Source: Alistipes sp.
Lineage (GTDB): Bacteria; Bacteroidota; Bacteroidia; Bacteroidales; Rikenellaceae
DNA: 14,147 bases
Reading direction: 5' to 3'
NCBI GenBank assembly: GCA_017559685.1
Contig: JAFYQY010000117.1
Span: forward strand, 1 to 14,147
Shown one piece after another: positions 6,420 through 13,190 of the stretch (position 1 is its first letter; the number at the start of each line of letters is the position of its first letter). The notes beneath the pieces were generated by a model that was given only the letters and a program-made list of their open reading frames with translations, had not been told where the DNA came from and did not search any database. The position numbers and the translations under genes were made by a program.

Positions 6420-6527
6420 GGCATAAGATAGAGTCGAAAAACAAATATACACCAAGGGTGTTGAAAGCGGAAATTTTTTTACTAAAAACACATAAACACA
6501 ACAAACAAATTTTAATTTATTAAAACT

Positions 6528-7313
6528 ATGAAAAAATTATTTTTGATTTTGGCAGTTGCTGCTATGACAATCGGCACTGCTGTAGCACAGAACGCTGCTG
6601 AGGCTCAGGCAACAGAGGCACAGGCAACAGAGGTTGTTGAGACTGTTGAGGTTGCTAACCCAGAGACTGCTGTTGAGGGTGACACTATGCACCGTGTTCT
6701 TTTGGACAAGTTCATCGAGGGTGGTTGGGAGTATATGCTTCCTATCCTCTTGGCTTTGGTTCTCGGTATGGCTATCGCTATCGAGCGTATCCTCTACCTC
6801 TCGCTTTCGACTGTAAACACCAAGAAGTTCGTTGCTGACGTTGAGGCTGCTTTGAACGAGGGTGGTATCGAGGCTGCTAAGGAGCTTTGCCGCAACACTC
6901 GTGGTCCTATCGCTTCGATCTACTACCAGGGTCTCGATCGTTACCACCTCGGTCTCGATGCTGTTGAGAAGGCTATCGTATCTTACGGTTCGGTTCAGAC
7001 AGGTAAGATGGAGGCTGGCCTCGGCTGGTTGTCGTTGTTCATCGCTCTCGCTCCATCTCTCGGATTTATGGGTACCGTTATCGGTCTCGTTCAGGCGTTC
7101 GACAACATCGCTAAGCAGGGTGATATCAGCCCAACTATCGTTGCAGGTGGTATGAAGGTGGCCCTCTTGACTACCCTCTTCGGTTTGATCGCTGCTATGG
7201 TTCTCCAGGTATTGTACAACTTCGTTATCGTTAAGATCGACAATATGGTTAACGAGTTGGAGGATGCTTCGATTACTTTGACTGACATCCTTACAGCTTA
7301 CGAGAAGAAATAA
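6528..7313 (+). CDS. MotA/TolQ/ExbB proton channel family protein (261 aa)
   Basis: Inner-membrane proton-channel subunit of the ExbB/TolQ family, which with ExbD/TolR converts proton flow into work for TonB-dependent transport or envelope maintenance. A signal peptide is evident (residues 1-20, ending TAVA before Q21). A short Ala/Glu/Thr-rich periplasmic stretch has a repeated EAQAT unit. Transmembrane segments lie at about 69-91, 164-187 and 207-232; the last two carry the Pro- and Gly-rich family core (APSLGFMGTVIGL, MKVALLTTLFGL). Codon use is strongly biased (GCT, CTC, GTT, CGT), pointing to high expression. It heads an operon with an unknown membrane protein and two ExbD proteins. ExbB is more likely than TolQ, since no Pal or TolB is seen nearby, but this is not proven. 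Confidence 0.92.
   Translation: MKKLFLILAVAAMTIGTAVAQNAAEAQATEAQATEVVETVEVANPETAVEGDTMHRVLLDKFIEGGWEYMLPILLALVLGMAIAIERILYLSLSTVNTKKFVADVEAALNEGGIEAAKELCRNTRGPIASIYYQGLDRYHLGLDAVEKAIVSYGSVQTGKMEAGLGWLSLFIALAPSLGFMGTVIGLVQAFDNIAKQGDISPTIVAGGMKVALLTTLFGLIAAMVLQVLYNFVIVKIDNMVNELEDASITLTDILTAYEKK
6600..6629 (+). repeat. 15-base in-frame tandem repeat in the exbB-like gene
   Basis: Two 15-base units, 14 of 15 bases identical (6600-6614 and 6615-6629), each encode Glu-Ala-Gln-Ala-Thr just after the signal peptide. Such a repeat could gain or lose units by slippage without changing the frame. Confidence 0.7.
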
Positions 7314-7341
7314 TTTTTGAACTCATTTATCGAAAAATAGT

Positions 7342-7821
7342 ATGAAAAAAGCATTAAAAGCTGTACTATGGAGTCTCATTGGCGTATCGGTAGGTGTGCT
7401 TCTCTTCACTTGCGTAGCTGCATCTTTGAGCACAAGCGAGAATGCAGAGACCGCAGCGTTGTGGAACAACCTCTTTGATATCGCAGTCAATGTGGACCTC
7501 ATTTGGAGCTACGTATTGTTGGCACTTGCGGTAGTGAGCCTTATCGTTGCTGCTATTGTTGACAAGCTTAGCCACCCTGCAGGTTTGGGCAAGACCCTCA
7601 TCGCTGTAGGTTCGGCTGTAGTAGTTGTAGGCGCATCTGTGGGCTGTGTATTGCTCTGGGGCGTAGACGCTATCATTACCGCTGCTGGTAACCTTGTCAA
7701 CGATCCATTTGTATTGAAAATCTCTGAGATCGGAATCTATATTGCCTACTTCGTTGCAATTGTTGCCGTTGGTGTAGTTGTTTACGATTTGGTGATGGGC
7801 TTGATCCGCCGAGTAAAATAG
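7342..7821 (+). CDS. Hypothetical four-helix membrane protein of the ExbB/ExbD operon (159 aa)
   Basis: Integral membrane protein of unknown function. Four hydrophobic segments are seen at about residues 7-28, 53-73, 84-106 and 127-153, with short polar loops and a basic C terminus (IRRVK). It lies 28 bases after the exbB-like gene and 10 bases before the first exbD-like gene on the same strand, so it is almost certainly co-transcribed. An accessory subunit or assembly factor for the proton channel is a reasonable inference from position alone. No residues diagnostic of an enzyme or channel stand out, and I do not recognise a named family. Confidence 0.85.
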   Translation: MKKALKAVLWSLIGVSVGVLLFTCVAASLSTSENAETAALWNNLFDIAVNVDLIWSYVLLALAVVSLIVAAIVDKLSHPAGLGKTLIAVGSAVVVVGASVGCVLLWGVDAIITAAGNLVNDPFVLKISEIGIYIAYFVAIVAVGVVVYDLVMGLIRRVK

Positions 7822-7831
7822 TTAATCATTT

Positions 7832-8422
7832 ATGGCAAGTAAAAAGAATATTCCTGAAATCAACGCCTCATCGCAAGCGGATATCGCCTTCACTGTGCTT
7901 ATCTTCTTCCTTGTGGTATCTACAATGGATGTTGATACAGGTCTTGTACGAATGCTGCCACCAATGCCGGATCCAAATGTTAAGCAGGAGGATATCAAGG
8001 TTAAGGAGCGTAACCTCCTCTTGGTGTTCGTTTCGGGCTCGGGTGGTATTATGGCCGGAGGCAAGATCATCCATTTGGATGCTTTGAAGGATAAGGCAAA
8101 GGAGTTTATCCTCAATCCGCTCGACGATAAGGATCTTCCAGAGAAAAAGCCTACCGTGATTGATATGCCGGATGGCTCGAAGTGGACCTATCCTGTAAGC
8201 GAGGGTGTGATTTCGTTGCAGAACACTCGTGACACAAGCTACGAGCGTTATATCGAGGTGCAGAACGAACTTACTCGTGCCTTCAACGAGGTACGTAACG
8301 AGCTTGCTATGAGCAAGTTCAACAAGCAGTTCGAGGAACTCACCGAGGCAGAGAACAAAGTAATAACCAAGGCGATTCCAATGAAGATTTCGGAGGCTGA
8401 GCCACGTAGAATGGGTAAGTAG
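7832..8422 (+). CDS. ExbD/TolR family biopolymer transport protein, first copy (196 aa)
   Basis: Single-pass inner-membrane stator partner of the ExbB-like channel. The N terminus has the family layout: a short cytosolic part (MASKKNIPEINASSQAD), the proton-carrying Asp at residue 17, and one transmembrane helix at about 17-33 (IAFTVLIFFLVVST). A periplasmic domain follows. At 196 residues it is longer than usual for ExbD (about 140); the extra length includes an insertion around 95-125 and a charged, probably helical tail. It starts 10 bases after the four-helix protein and ends 4 bases before the second ExbD, so the two may form a heteromeric periplasmic unit. Confidence 0.9.
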   Translation: MASKKNIPEINASSQADIAFTVLIFFLVVSTMDVDTGLVRMLPPMPDPNVKQEDIKVKERNLLLVFVSGSGGIMAGGKIIHLDALKDKAKEFILNPLDDKDLPEKKPTVIDMPDGSKWTYPVSEGVISLQNTRDTSYERYIEVQNELTRAFNEVRNELAMSKFNKQFEELTEAENKVITKAIPMKISEAEPRRMGK

Positions 8423-8426
8423 TAGT

Positions 8427-8900
8427 ATGGCAGTAATGAAGAAAAAGGGCGAGCGTGCAGTGCCCGCTTTGGCTACAACATCGCTTCCCGATGTCGTATA
8501 TATCGTATTGTTCTTCTTTATGCTCTCTACCTCTATGCGTGAAGAGGAGTTGTTGGTAACCCACAAGTTGCCAACTGCTACCGAGGTTCAGAAGCTCGAG
8601 AAGAAGAATTTGGTTTCGTACATTCACATTGGTGAGCCTGTTAAGCATATGCAGCAGAAGTTCGGTGCGGCTCCACGTATTCAGTTGAACGACTCGTACA
8701 AGACGACAAAGGACATTTTGGACTTTATCGCTGCCGAGCGTGATAATATGAACGAGTCGGATCGTGCGTCAATGGTTGTCTGCTTGAAGGCTGATGTGAA
8801 TACTAAGATGGGTGTGATTGCCGACGTTAAGCAGGAGCTTCGTCGTGCTAATGCACTCAAACTCTCCTACGCATCAACAAAGGGCTCGGGCAAGAAATAG
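8427..8900 (+). CDS. ExbD/TolR family biopolymer transport protein, second copy (157 aa)
   Basis: Second ExbD/TolR protein of the operon. A Lys-rich cytosolic N terminus precedes one transmembrane helix (about 21-36, PDVVYIVLFFFMLST) with the conserved Asp at residue 22. The periplasmic domain ends in the typical helical region (KMGVIADVKQELRRANALKLSY). It differs clearly in sequence from the first copy, so this is not a recent duplication. It begins 4 bases after the upstream stop; ATG at 8436 (M4) is an alternative start. A strong terminator follows at 8927-8961, closing the operon. Paired ExbD genes after ExbB are common in Bacteroidetes; a tonB gene is not present here. Confidence 0.9.
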   Translation: MAVMKKKGERAVPALATTSLPDVVYIVLFFFMLSTSMREEELLVTHKLPTATEVQKLEKKNLVSYIHIGEPVKHMQQKFGAAPRIQLNDSYKTTKDILDFIAAERDNMNESDRASMVVCLKADVNTKMGVIADVKQELRRANALKLSYASTKGSGKK

Positions 8901-8926
8901 TCTCGAGTCGAGCGTAATACTCAACT

Positions 8927-8961
8927 ACGGGGAAAACCTTTCGGGGTTATCCCCGTTTTTT
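8927..8961 (+). terminator. Rho-independent terminator of the exbB-exbD operon
   Basis: ACGGGGA (8927-8933) pairs with TCCCCGT (8950-8956), and the stem continues inside as AACC/GGTT after one A-A mismatch, with a 6-base loop. TTTTTT follows directly at 8956-8961. It starts 27 bases after the last stop codon of the operon. Confidence 0.9.
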
Positions 8962-8969
8962 CTTACCTA

Positions 8970-9156
8970 TATTATTACGGAATTATATACTTTAGGCGTG
9001 TTTATTATAAACAATAGTGTCATTGCGAGAGCCATTAGGCTCGTGGCAATCTCCCTCTGTTAATTTAATAAAATATAAGGAAGATTCCCACGCTCGTTAC
9101 ACTCGCTCGGAATGACGATTTTTTACACGCCTAAAGCATATAATTCCGTATTATTA
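8970..9156. mobile_element. MITE-like non-coding element with terminal inverted repeats and flanking direct repeat
   Basis: Terminal inverted repeats of 24 bases (8978-9001 and 9125-9148) match at 23 of 24 positions; the outer ends begin CGGAATTATAT and the inner ends read CTTTAGGCGTGT. They are bordered exactly by the direct repeat TATTATTA (8970-8977 and 9149-9156), which looks like an 8-base target duplication, although its low complexity calls for caution. The 123-base interior has no ORF and carries two GTCATTGCGAG-type palindromic units. The structure fits a miniature inverted-repeat element mobilised in trans. Together with the promoter at 9187-9217 it fills the gap between the exbD operon and the DUF4091 gene. 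Confidence 0.7.
9019..9116. repeat. Palindromic pair of GTCATTGCGAG-type repeat units
   Basis: The block opens with GTCATTGCGAG (9019-9029) and closes with CTCGGAATGAC (9106-9116). Each half has its own potential hairpin. The left unit pairs ATTGC (9022-9026) with GCAAT (9046-9050) and, inside, GAGCC with GGCTC around an ATTA loop. The right unit pairs ATTCC (9084-9088) with GGAAT (9109-9113). Between them GTGGCAATCTCCCT and AGGAAGATTCCCAC are near inverted copies. Dispersed repeats of this general form are known in several bacterial groups. Confidence 0.7.
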
Positions 9157-9184
9157 TAAGGGCGTCAAGGTAAATGCAGAATTA

Positions 9185-9198
9185 GTTTTCAGTTTTCA
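9185..9198 (+). repeat. Heptad direct repeat, two copies
   Basis: GTTTTCA occurs twice in tandem (9185-9191, 9192-9198) and overlaps the -33 region of the following promoter. It resembles the TTTTCCG heptads at 5186-5206. Confidence 0.4.
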
Positions 9199-9217
9199 GC
9201 TTATTTTGCTATCTTTG
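9187..9217 (+). promoter_or_regulatory. Promoter of the DUF4091/GH123 lipoprotein gene
   Basis: TATCTTTG (9210-9217) is an exact TAnnTTTG element, with TTTC (9187-9190, one base off TTTG) 19 bases upstream. The expected start near 9224 leaves a leader of about 33 bases before the ATG at 9257. That leader is A-rich, as is usual ahead of Bacteroidetes genes. Confidence 0.65.
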
Positions 9218-9256
9218 CCCTGTAAAGAAAATCAACCAACCAAAAAAGAAGAAATT

Positions 9257-11032
9257 ATGAAAAGAACACTTTTGCTTGTTTCGGTATGTGTTGCTACGCT
9301 CTTCGCAAGTTGCGGTAGCAAGACTGTTGAGACTTTCAAGGAGGCAGCTGACCCCGTTGTGTTGAGCGACGAGGCTAAGGCGGCTTGGAACAATGTGAAT
9401 GGCTTGAACGCCTCTTGGGGTACACCCGACCTCGTATACTCTCGTAGCGAGGTACCACAGAACCTCACTCCTACCTACACCACTACTGCGTGGCGTGGCG
9501 AGAAGGTTTCGGCTCAGTTGGTGCTCTGGACTGCCAAGAACTTGAATGGCGTAGAGTGCGAGATTTCGGACTTCAAGTCGAACGATGCGAAGCTCCCGAG
9601 CTCGATTGCAACAGCTCACTTTGTGCGCTACACACTCGGCGACGAGGTATCGAAGAATTGCCTTTGCGGTCGCCCTAACGGTCACCCAGCAATCTTGCAG
9701 GCCGATATGCTCGACAACCTTGCCGCAATGGATATCGAGGCAAATAGCGCCCGCCCAATCTGGATCAGCGTGGCTATTCCGCAGGATGCAAAGGCCGGCA
9801 CATACAAGGCTACAGTTGAGATTTCGCACAACGGCATCGGCTCGATCGACTTGCCTTTGGAGATTCAGGTTGTAGACGAGGTTTTGGCAGCTCCGAAGGA
9901 GTGGGAATTCCACCTCGACTTGTGGCAGCACCCATCGGCTATCGCACGTGTAGCAGGTGTAGAGGTGTGGAGCGACGAGCACTTCGAGATTATGCGCCCA
10001 ACAATGCAGATGTTGGCTAACGCAGGTCAGAAGGTTATCACCGCAACACTCAACCGTGACCCTTGGCAGTATCAGTGTTTCGACGACTATGAGCCAATGA
10101 TCTATTGGTATCGCTACGACAACGATGTATGGAAGTACGACTACTCACGCTTCGACAAGTGGGTTGAGTTTATGATGTCGCTCGGCATCGACAAGCAGAT
10201 TAACTGCTACTCGATGTTGCCTTGGGGCAAGTGTATCCTCGACTATCAGGATATGCGCAGCGATGCGAAGGACAACCGCAACCGCAAAATCTCGACTACC
10301 CCACAGGAGCCGAGCTACGAGCAGGCTTGGGGACCTTTCCTCAAGGATTTTGCACAGCACCTCAAGGAGAAGGGTTGGTTGCACATTACAAATATGGCTA
10401 TCGACGAGCGCAAGCCTGAGGATATGGACGTAGCAGCAGCTCTCATCAAGAAGTATGCACCTGAGTTGGGCTTTGCAATGGCCGACAACCACGATTCGTA
10501 CAAGCGTTACACCAATATGCGTGATGTTTGTGTAGGTCAGAAGCACTCGCTTATGGCACCAGAGGAGATTGCTGCACGCCGTGCAAAGGGCGACGTTTCG
10601 ACCTTCTATGTATGCTGTAGCACCATCTTCCCTAACGTATTTACCAACTCGCAGCCATTCGAGGCTGAGTTGCTCTGCGTATATGCACTCGCTCACGACT
10701 ACGACGGTATGTTGCGTTGGGCTTACAACTCGTGGCCAGCACGTCCTGAGTACGACTCTCGCTTCCGCTATTGGGCTTCGGGCGATACCTATATCGTATA
10801 TCCAGGTGCTCGTTCGTCAGTTCGCTTCGAGCGTTTGATCGACGGCGTTGAGTTGTACGAGAAGGTACACGCACTCCGCAAAAAGTGCGCAGATAAGCCT
10901 GAGGCACTCGCTACTGTCGAGGCTAAACTCGCCGAGATGCGTACCCGAGATCTCAACGACGCATCGCTCAATTGGACCGAGTTCCTTGCCGAGTTGAACA
11001 ACTTGGTAAACGAGGCTGCAGCACTCTTGTAG
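9257..11032 (+). CDS. DUF4091 / glycoside hydrolase family 123-like lipoprotein (591 aa)
   Basis: Predicted envelope lipoprotein related to GH123, the family that includes beta-N-acetylgalactosaminidases. ATG 9257 is chosen over an upstream TTG (9206) because it gives a clean lipoprotein signal peptide with lipobox FASC and lipidated Cys19, and because the TTG lies upstream of the -7 element. An N-terminal beta-sandwich-like domain covers about 45-210. The catalytic barrel follows, with the family landmarks LDLWQHP, AGQKVIT, CYSMLPWG and, at 382-385, IDER. Asp383-Glu384 corresponds to the Asp-Glu pair used in substrate-assisted catalysis by GH123. The gene stands alone under its own promoter and ends at a bidirectional terminator. 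A role in glycoconjugate breakdown is likely; the exact sugar is inferred only from the family. Confidence 0.88.
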   Translation: MKRTLLLVSVCVATLFASCGSKTVETFKEAADPVVLSDEAKAAWNNVNGLNASWGTPDLVYSRSEVPQNLTPTYTTTAWRGEKVSAQLVLWTAKNLNGVECEISDFKSNDAKLPSSIATAHFVRYTLGDEVSKNCLCGRPNGHPAILQADMLDNLAAMDIEANSARPIWISVAIPQDAKAGTYKATVEISHNGIGSIDLPLEIQVVDEVLAAPKEWEFHLDLWQHPSAIARVAGVEVWSDEHFEIMRPTMQMLANAGQKVITATLNRDPWQYQCFDDYEPMIYWYRYDNDVWKYDYSRFDKWVEFMMSLGIDKQINCYSMLPWGKCILDYQDMRSDAKDNRNRKISTTPQEPSYEQAWGPFLKDFAQHLKEKGWLHITNMAIDERKPEDMDVAAALIKKYAPELGFAMADNHDSYKRYTNMRDVCVGQKHSLMAPEEIAARRAKGDVSTFYVCCSTIFPNVFTNSQPFEAELLCVYALAHDYDGMLRWAYNSWPARPEYDSRFRYWASGDTYIVYPGARSSVRFERLIDGVELYEKVHALRKKCADKPEALATVEAKLAEMRTRDLNDASLNWTEFLAELNNLVNEAAALL

Positions 11033-11050
11033 TAGCAGTCACAGATACAT

Positions 11051-11085
11051 AATAAGAGCCGTCGTATTACACGACGGCTCTTATT
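11051..11085. terminator. Bidirectional rho-independent terminator between convergent genes
   Basis: A perfect 15-base stem (11051-11065 with 11071-11085; core AAGAGCCGTCGT) with loop ATTAC is flanked by A-rich sequence on the left and TTTTA on the right, giving a T run for both strands. It lies between the DUF4091 stop at 11032 and the PPC-domain gene stop at 11103, and probably serves both transcripts. Confidence 0.92.
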
Positions 11086-11102
11086 TTACTCTGCAATCAG
11101 AA

Positions 11103-13190
11103 TTAACGATTCAATCTGATTAGGAAGAATGGCGTAATCTCACGATACTTCGCATTCTGGAATCGACGACGTCCCTTCTGGACAACCTCGCCCTTGACGG
11201 TACCTACGATATTCATCTGCCAGAATGGCTTACCCTTCTTACCACGTTGCTTCTCCATTGTGGTAGGGTTAACCTTGATGTGGATAATCTTCTCCTTCTC
11301 CTCAGGCATAATCGACACAGGATCGAGCGAGAACATTCCGTTCTTCTTGCCCAACATAAGCTCGATAGGCTCGTTGAAGCTTGCGTCCTTATCCACTAAA
11401 ATCTTGATAGGAATAGACTCTGTATCGACCGTAATCGGAATCTCCTCCTCGAGATTGAAATCCAACGACATACGATAAGGCGAAGGCTCGGTAACATCCA
11501 AAGCAAGCTCCGCAGCAGGGATGTAGTGAGTATAGTAGAAGGCCTGCATCATCTCGTCCACAGGCAAAACATCCACCTGCTCACGACCATCGGTACCAGG
11601 ATAGTTCAACTTAACCTCGATAGGGAAGCGCTTCACGTCAGCACCCTTAGGCGAGGTGATTGAAACATCCCAACGACGACCGCCACGCAATTTTAAGCTA
11701 CTTGTTGTAAAGCCCTTTGGAAGTCCCTTAACCACGAGGTGAGCAGGACGCTTCAGTTTGCCCTTGATATCGACACGGAAGGCCGCTGTACCACCCGACG
11801 GAACGGTGATATTTGCCGGCGACACGAATGCGTTGAACGCAGGCAACTGACGGTGACGACGCAACAGATAGTGGTAGTCCTTGCCATAGCCACGATGCAA
11901 GTCCTCAACCTCGAGAGTCATATACTCGCTAATCTCAGGAGTATACTTGAGAATTGGGTCGGCGTGGAAGGTTATCAAGCCCTGAATTGGGTCTTCGGTA
12001 TCGTCAGCCGTAGCCACAATATTGCCAGCCTGGTCACGCAATCGCATTACAGCGTCGATTCTTGAGCCATTTCTGCGACCAATAAGCTCGACGATAATCT
12101 CCTCGTCCTCAACCGCCGAGATACGATAGCGCTTAACCTTCGCATCGGCAGTAAGCGAGTCGGCGATAGGTGTTCCCATAGTCAGGAATGCCTTATCTCG
12201 TGGCGAGTAGGTAATCTTCTTACCCTTCTCCACAGCGTAGAACGGAACAGCATTCGAGGTACCAATATTATTGGTATAGGTAAGCTGATTGTAGCCCGCA
12301 CTCTTAACCTTCACGGTCGCCTTCGTATCGCTGAGGTTTACACCCTCGATATCCTGCTTGAGCTTCTTGCCAACAACGCCGTATGCAGGGTAACGACCCG
12401 TAACGAACGGAATAACACCGAGTTGGATGCGATAGTTGAAGTCCTCACGACCACGATAGATGGCATCGTGAATCATAAGCGTATACTTATCGTCCTTAGG
12501 TAGGGTTGTGATAATCACAGGGTCTACGTGGTGATAGTAGTCGTCCGAGTAGGCAATCTCCTTGCCCTTCGAATCGACAATCTTTATCACAGGCTGGAAC
12601 CAACCAGGAACGGCATCGGCGATATACGGAACGAGCTGTCGTCCCTTAACCGCAGCGACAATCTGCTCGCCCTTCTTACCCGAGAAACGGAAATAATCGA
12701 CACCGCCAGGGGTTACATATCCGCACAAAACTGCTGGAAGCGACTCCACCTTGTTTGGCTTGCGGAGTGTTGTCGGTTTCTTATTCTCGAGCACGTTCGG
12801 GTATGATGCAACCTCAAATGGGAGCATATTCGATACGCCACTCTTGCCCTGCAGACGCAAGTCGTACATACCGCACGGAACACTCTTGTCGATTGTAATC
12901 TTAATCTTGATCTTGTCGGCAAGTTGCGGGCTACTCTGGTCGTTCAAGCGACGACGCTTCTTCTTCGCTGAAGCCGACTCCTTTACAGGCTCTAACTCGC
13001 CCTTGATACCTGGATGGCTGAACAACACCTTGGTTGCCTTGTTGATGTTGAGTCCGCCAGCCTCAACCTCGACATACGTACCTACCTCACCACCAGCAGG
13101 ATAGAGGTAACCCAACGACAACTTCTGCGCATAGAGCGTAGTGGTCAGAAGGGCAAATGCAATGGCCAATATTAGCTTCTTATTTTTCAT
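11103..13190 (-). CDS. Secreted PPC-domain protein of Planctomycete/Verrucomicrobia type (695 aa)
   Basis: Large exported protein built mainly of beta-sandwich domains. A signal peptide covers residues 1-21 (ending LYA before Q22). The N-terminal domain (about 25-130) shows YLYPAGGEVGTYVEVEAGG and a PCGMYDLRLQGKSGVSN segment, both typical of proteins found beside DUF1501 in Planctomycetes. A pre-peptidase C-terminal (PPC) domain follows at about 150-260, with VDYFRFSGKKGEQIV and a YSDD turn. Further Ig-like domains fill the rest. A very basic stretch (KKKRRR, 76-81) sits in a loop. No catalytic motif is evident. The start overlaps the stop of the DUF1501 gene by 11 bases, indicating coupled expression and probably a joint function in the periplasm or at the surface. 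Its substrate is unknown. Confidence 0.82.
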   Translation of the reverse strand: MKNKKLILAIAFALLTTTLYAQKLSLGYLYPAGGEVGTYVEVEAGGLNINKATKVLFSHPGIKGELEPVKESASAKKKRRRLNDQSSPQLADKIKIKITIDKSVPCGMYDLRLQGKSGVSNMLPFEVASYPNVLENKKPTTLRKPNKVESLPAVLCGYVTPGGVDYFRFSGKKGEQIVAAVKGRQLVPYIADAVPGWFQPVIKIVDSKGKEIAYSDDYYHHVDPVIITTLPKDDKYTLMIHDAIYRGREDFNYRIQLGVIPFVTGRYPAYGVVGKKLKQDIEGVNLSDTKATVKVKSAGYNQLTYTNNIGTSNAVPFYAVEKGKKITYSPRDKAFLTMGTPIADSLTADAKVKRYRISAVEDEEIIVELIGRRNGSRIDAVMRLRDQAGNIVATADDTEDPIQGLITFHADPILKYTPEISEYMTLEVEDLHRGYGKDYHYLLRRHRQLPAFNAFVSPANITVPSGGTAAFRVDIKGKLKRPAHLVVKGLPKGFTTSSLKLRGGRRWDVSITSPKGADVKRFPIEVKLNYPGTDGREQVDVLPVDEMMQAFYYTHYIPAAELALDVTEPSPYRMSLDFNLEEEIPITVDTESIPIKILVDKDASFNEPIELMLGKKNGMFSLDPVSIMPEEKEKIIHIKVNPTTMEKQRGKKGKPFWQMNIVGTVKGEVVQKGRRRFQNAKYREITPFFLIRLNR

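Noticed and set aside
7868..8566. 232-codon minus-strand ORF across the two exbD-like genes
   Set aside because: It is antisense to two clear ExbD proteins, spans their junction and has low-complexity composition.
9206..9256. TTG start extending the DUF4091 protein by 17 residues
   Set aside because: It would precede the predicted transcription start and the -7 element, and would put a charged extension before a normal lipoprotein signal peptide.
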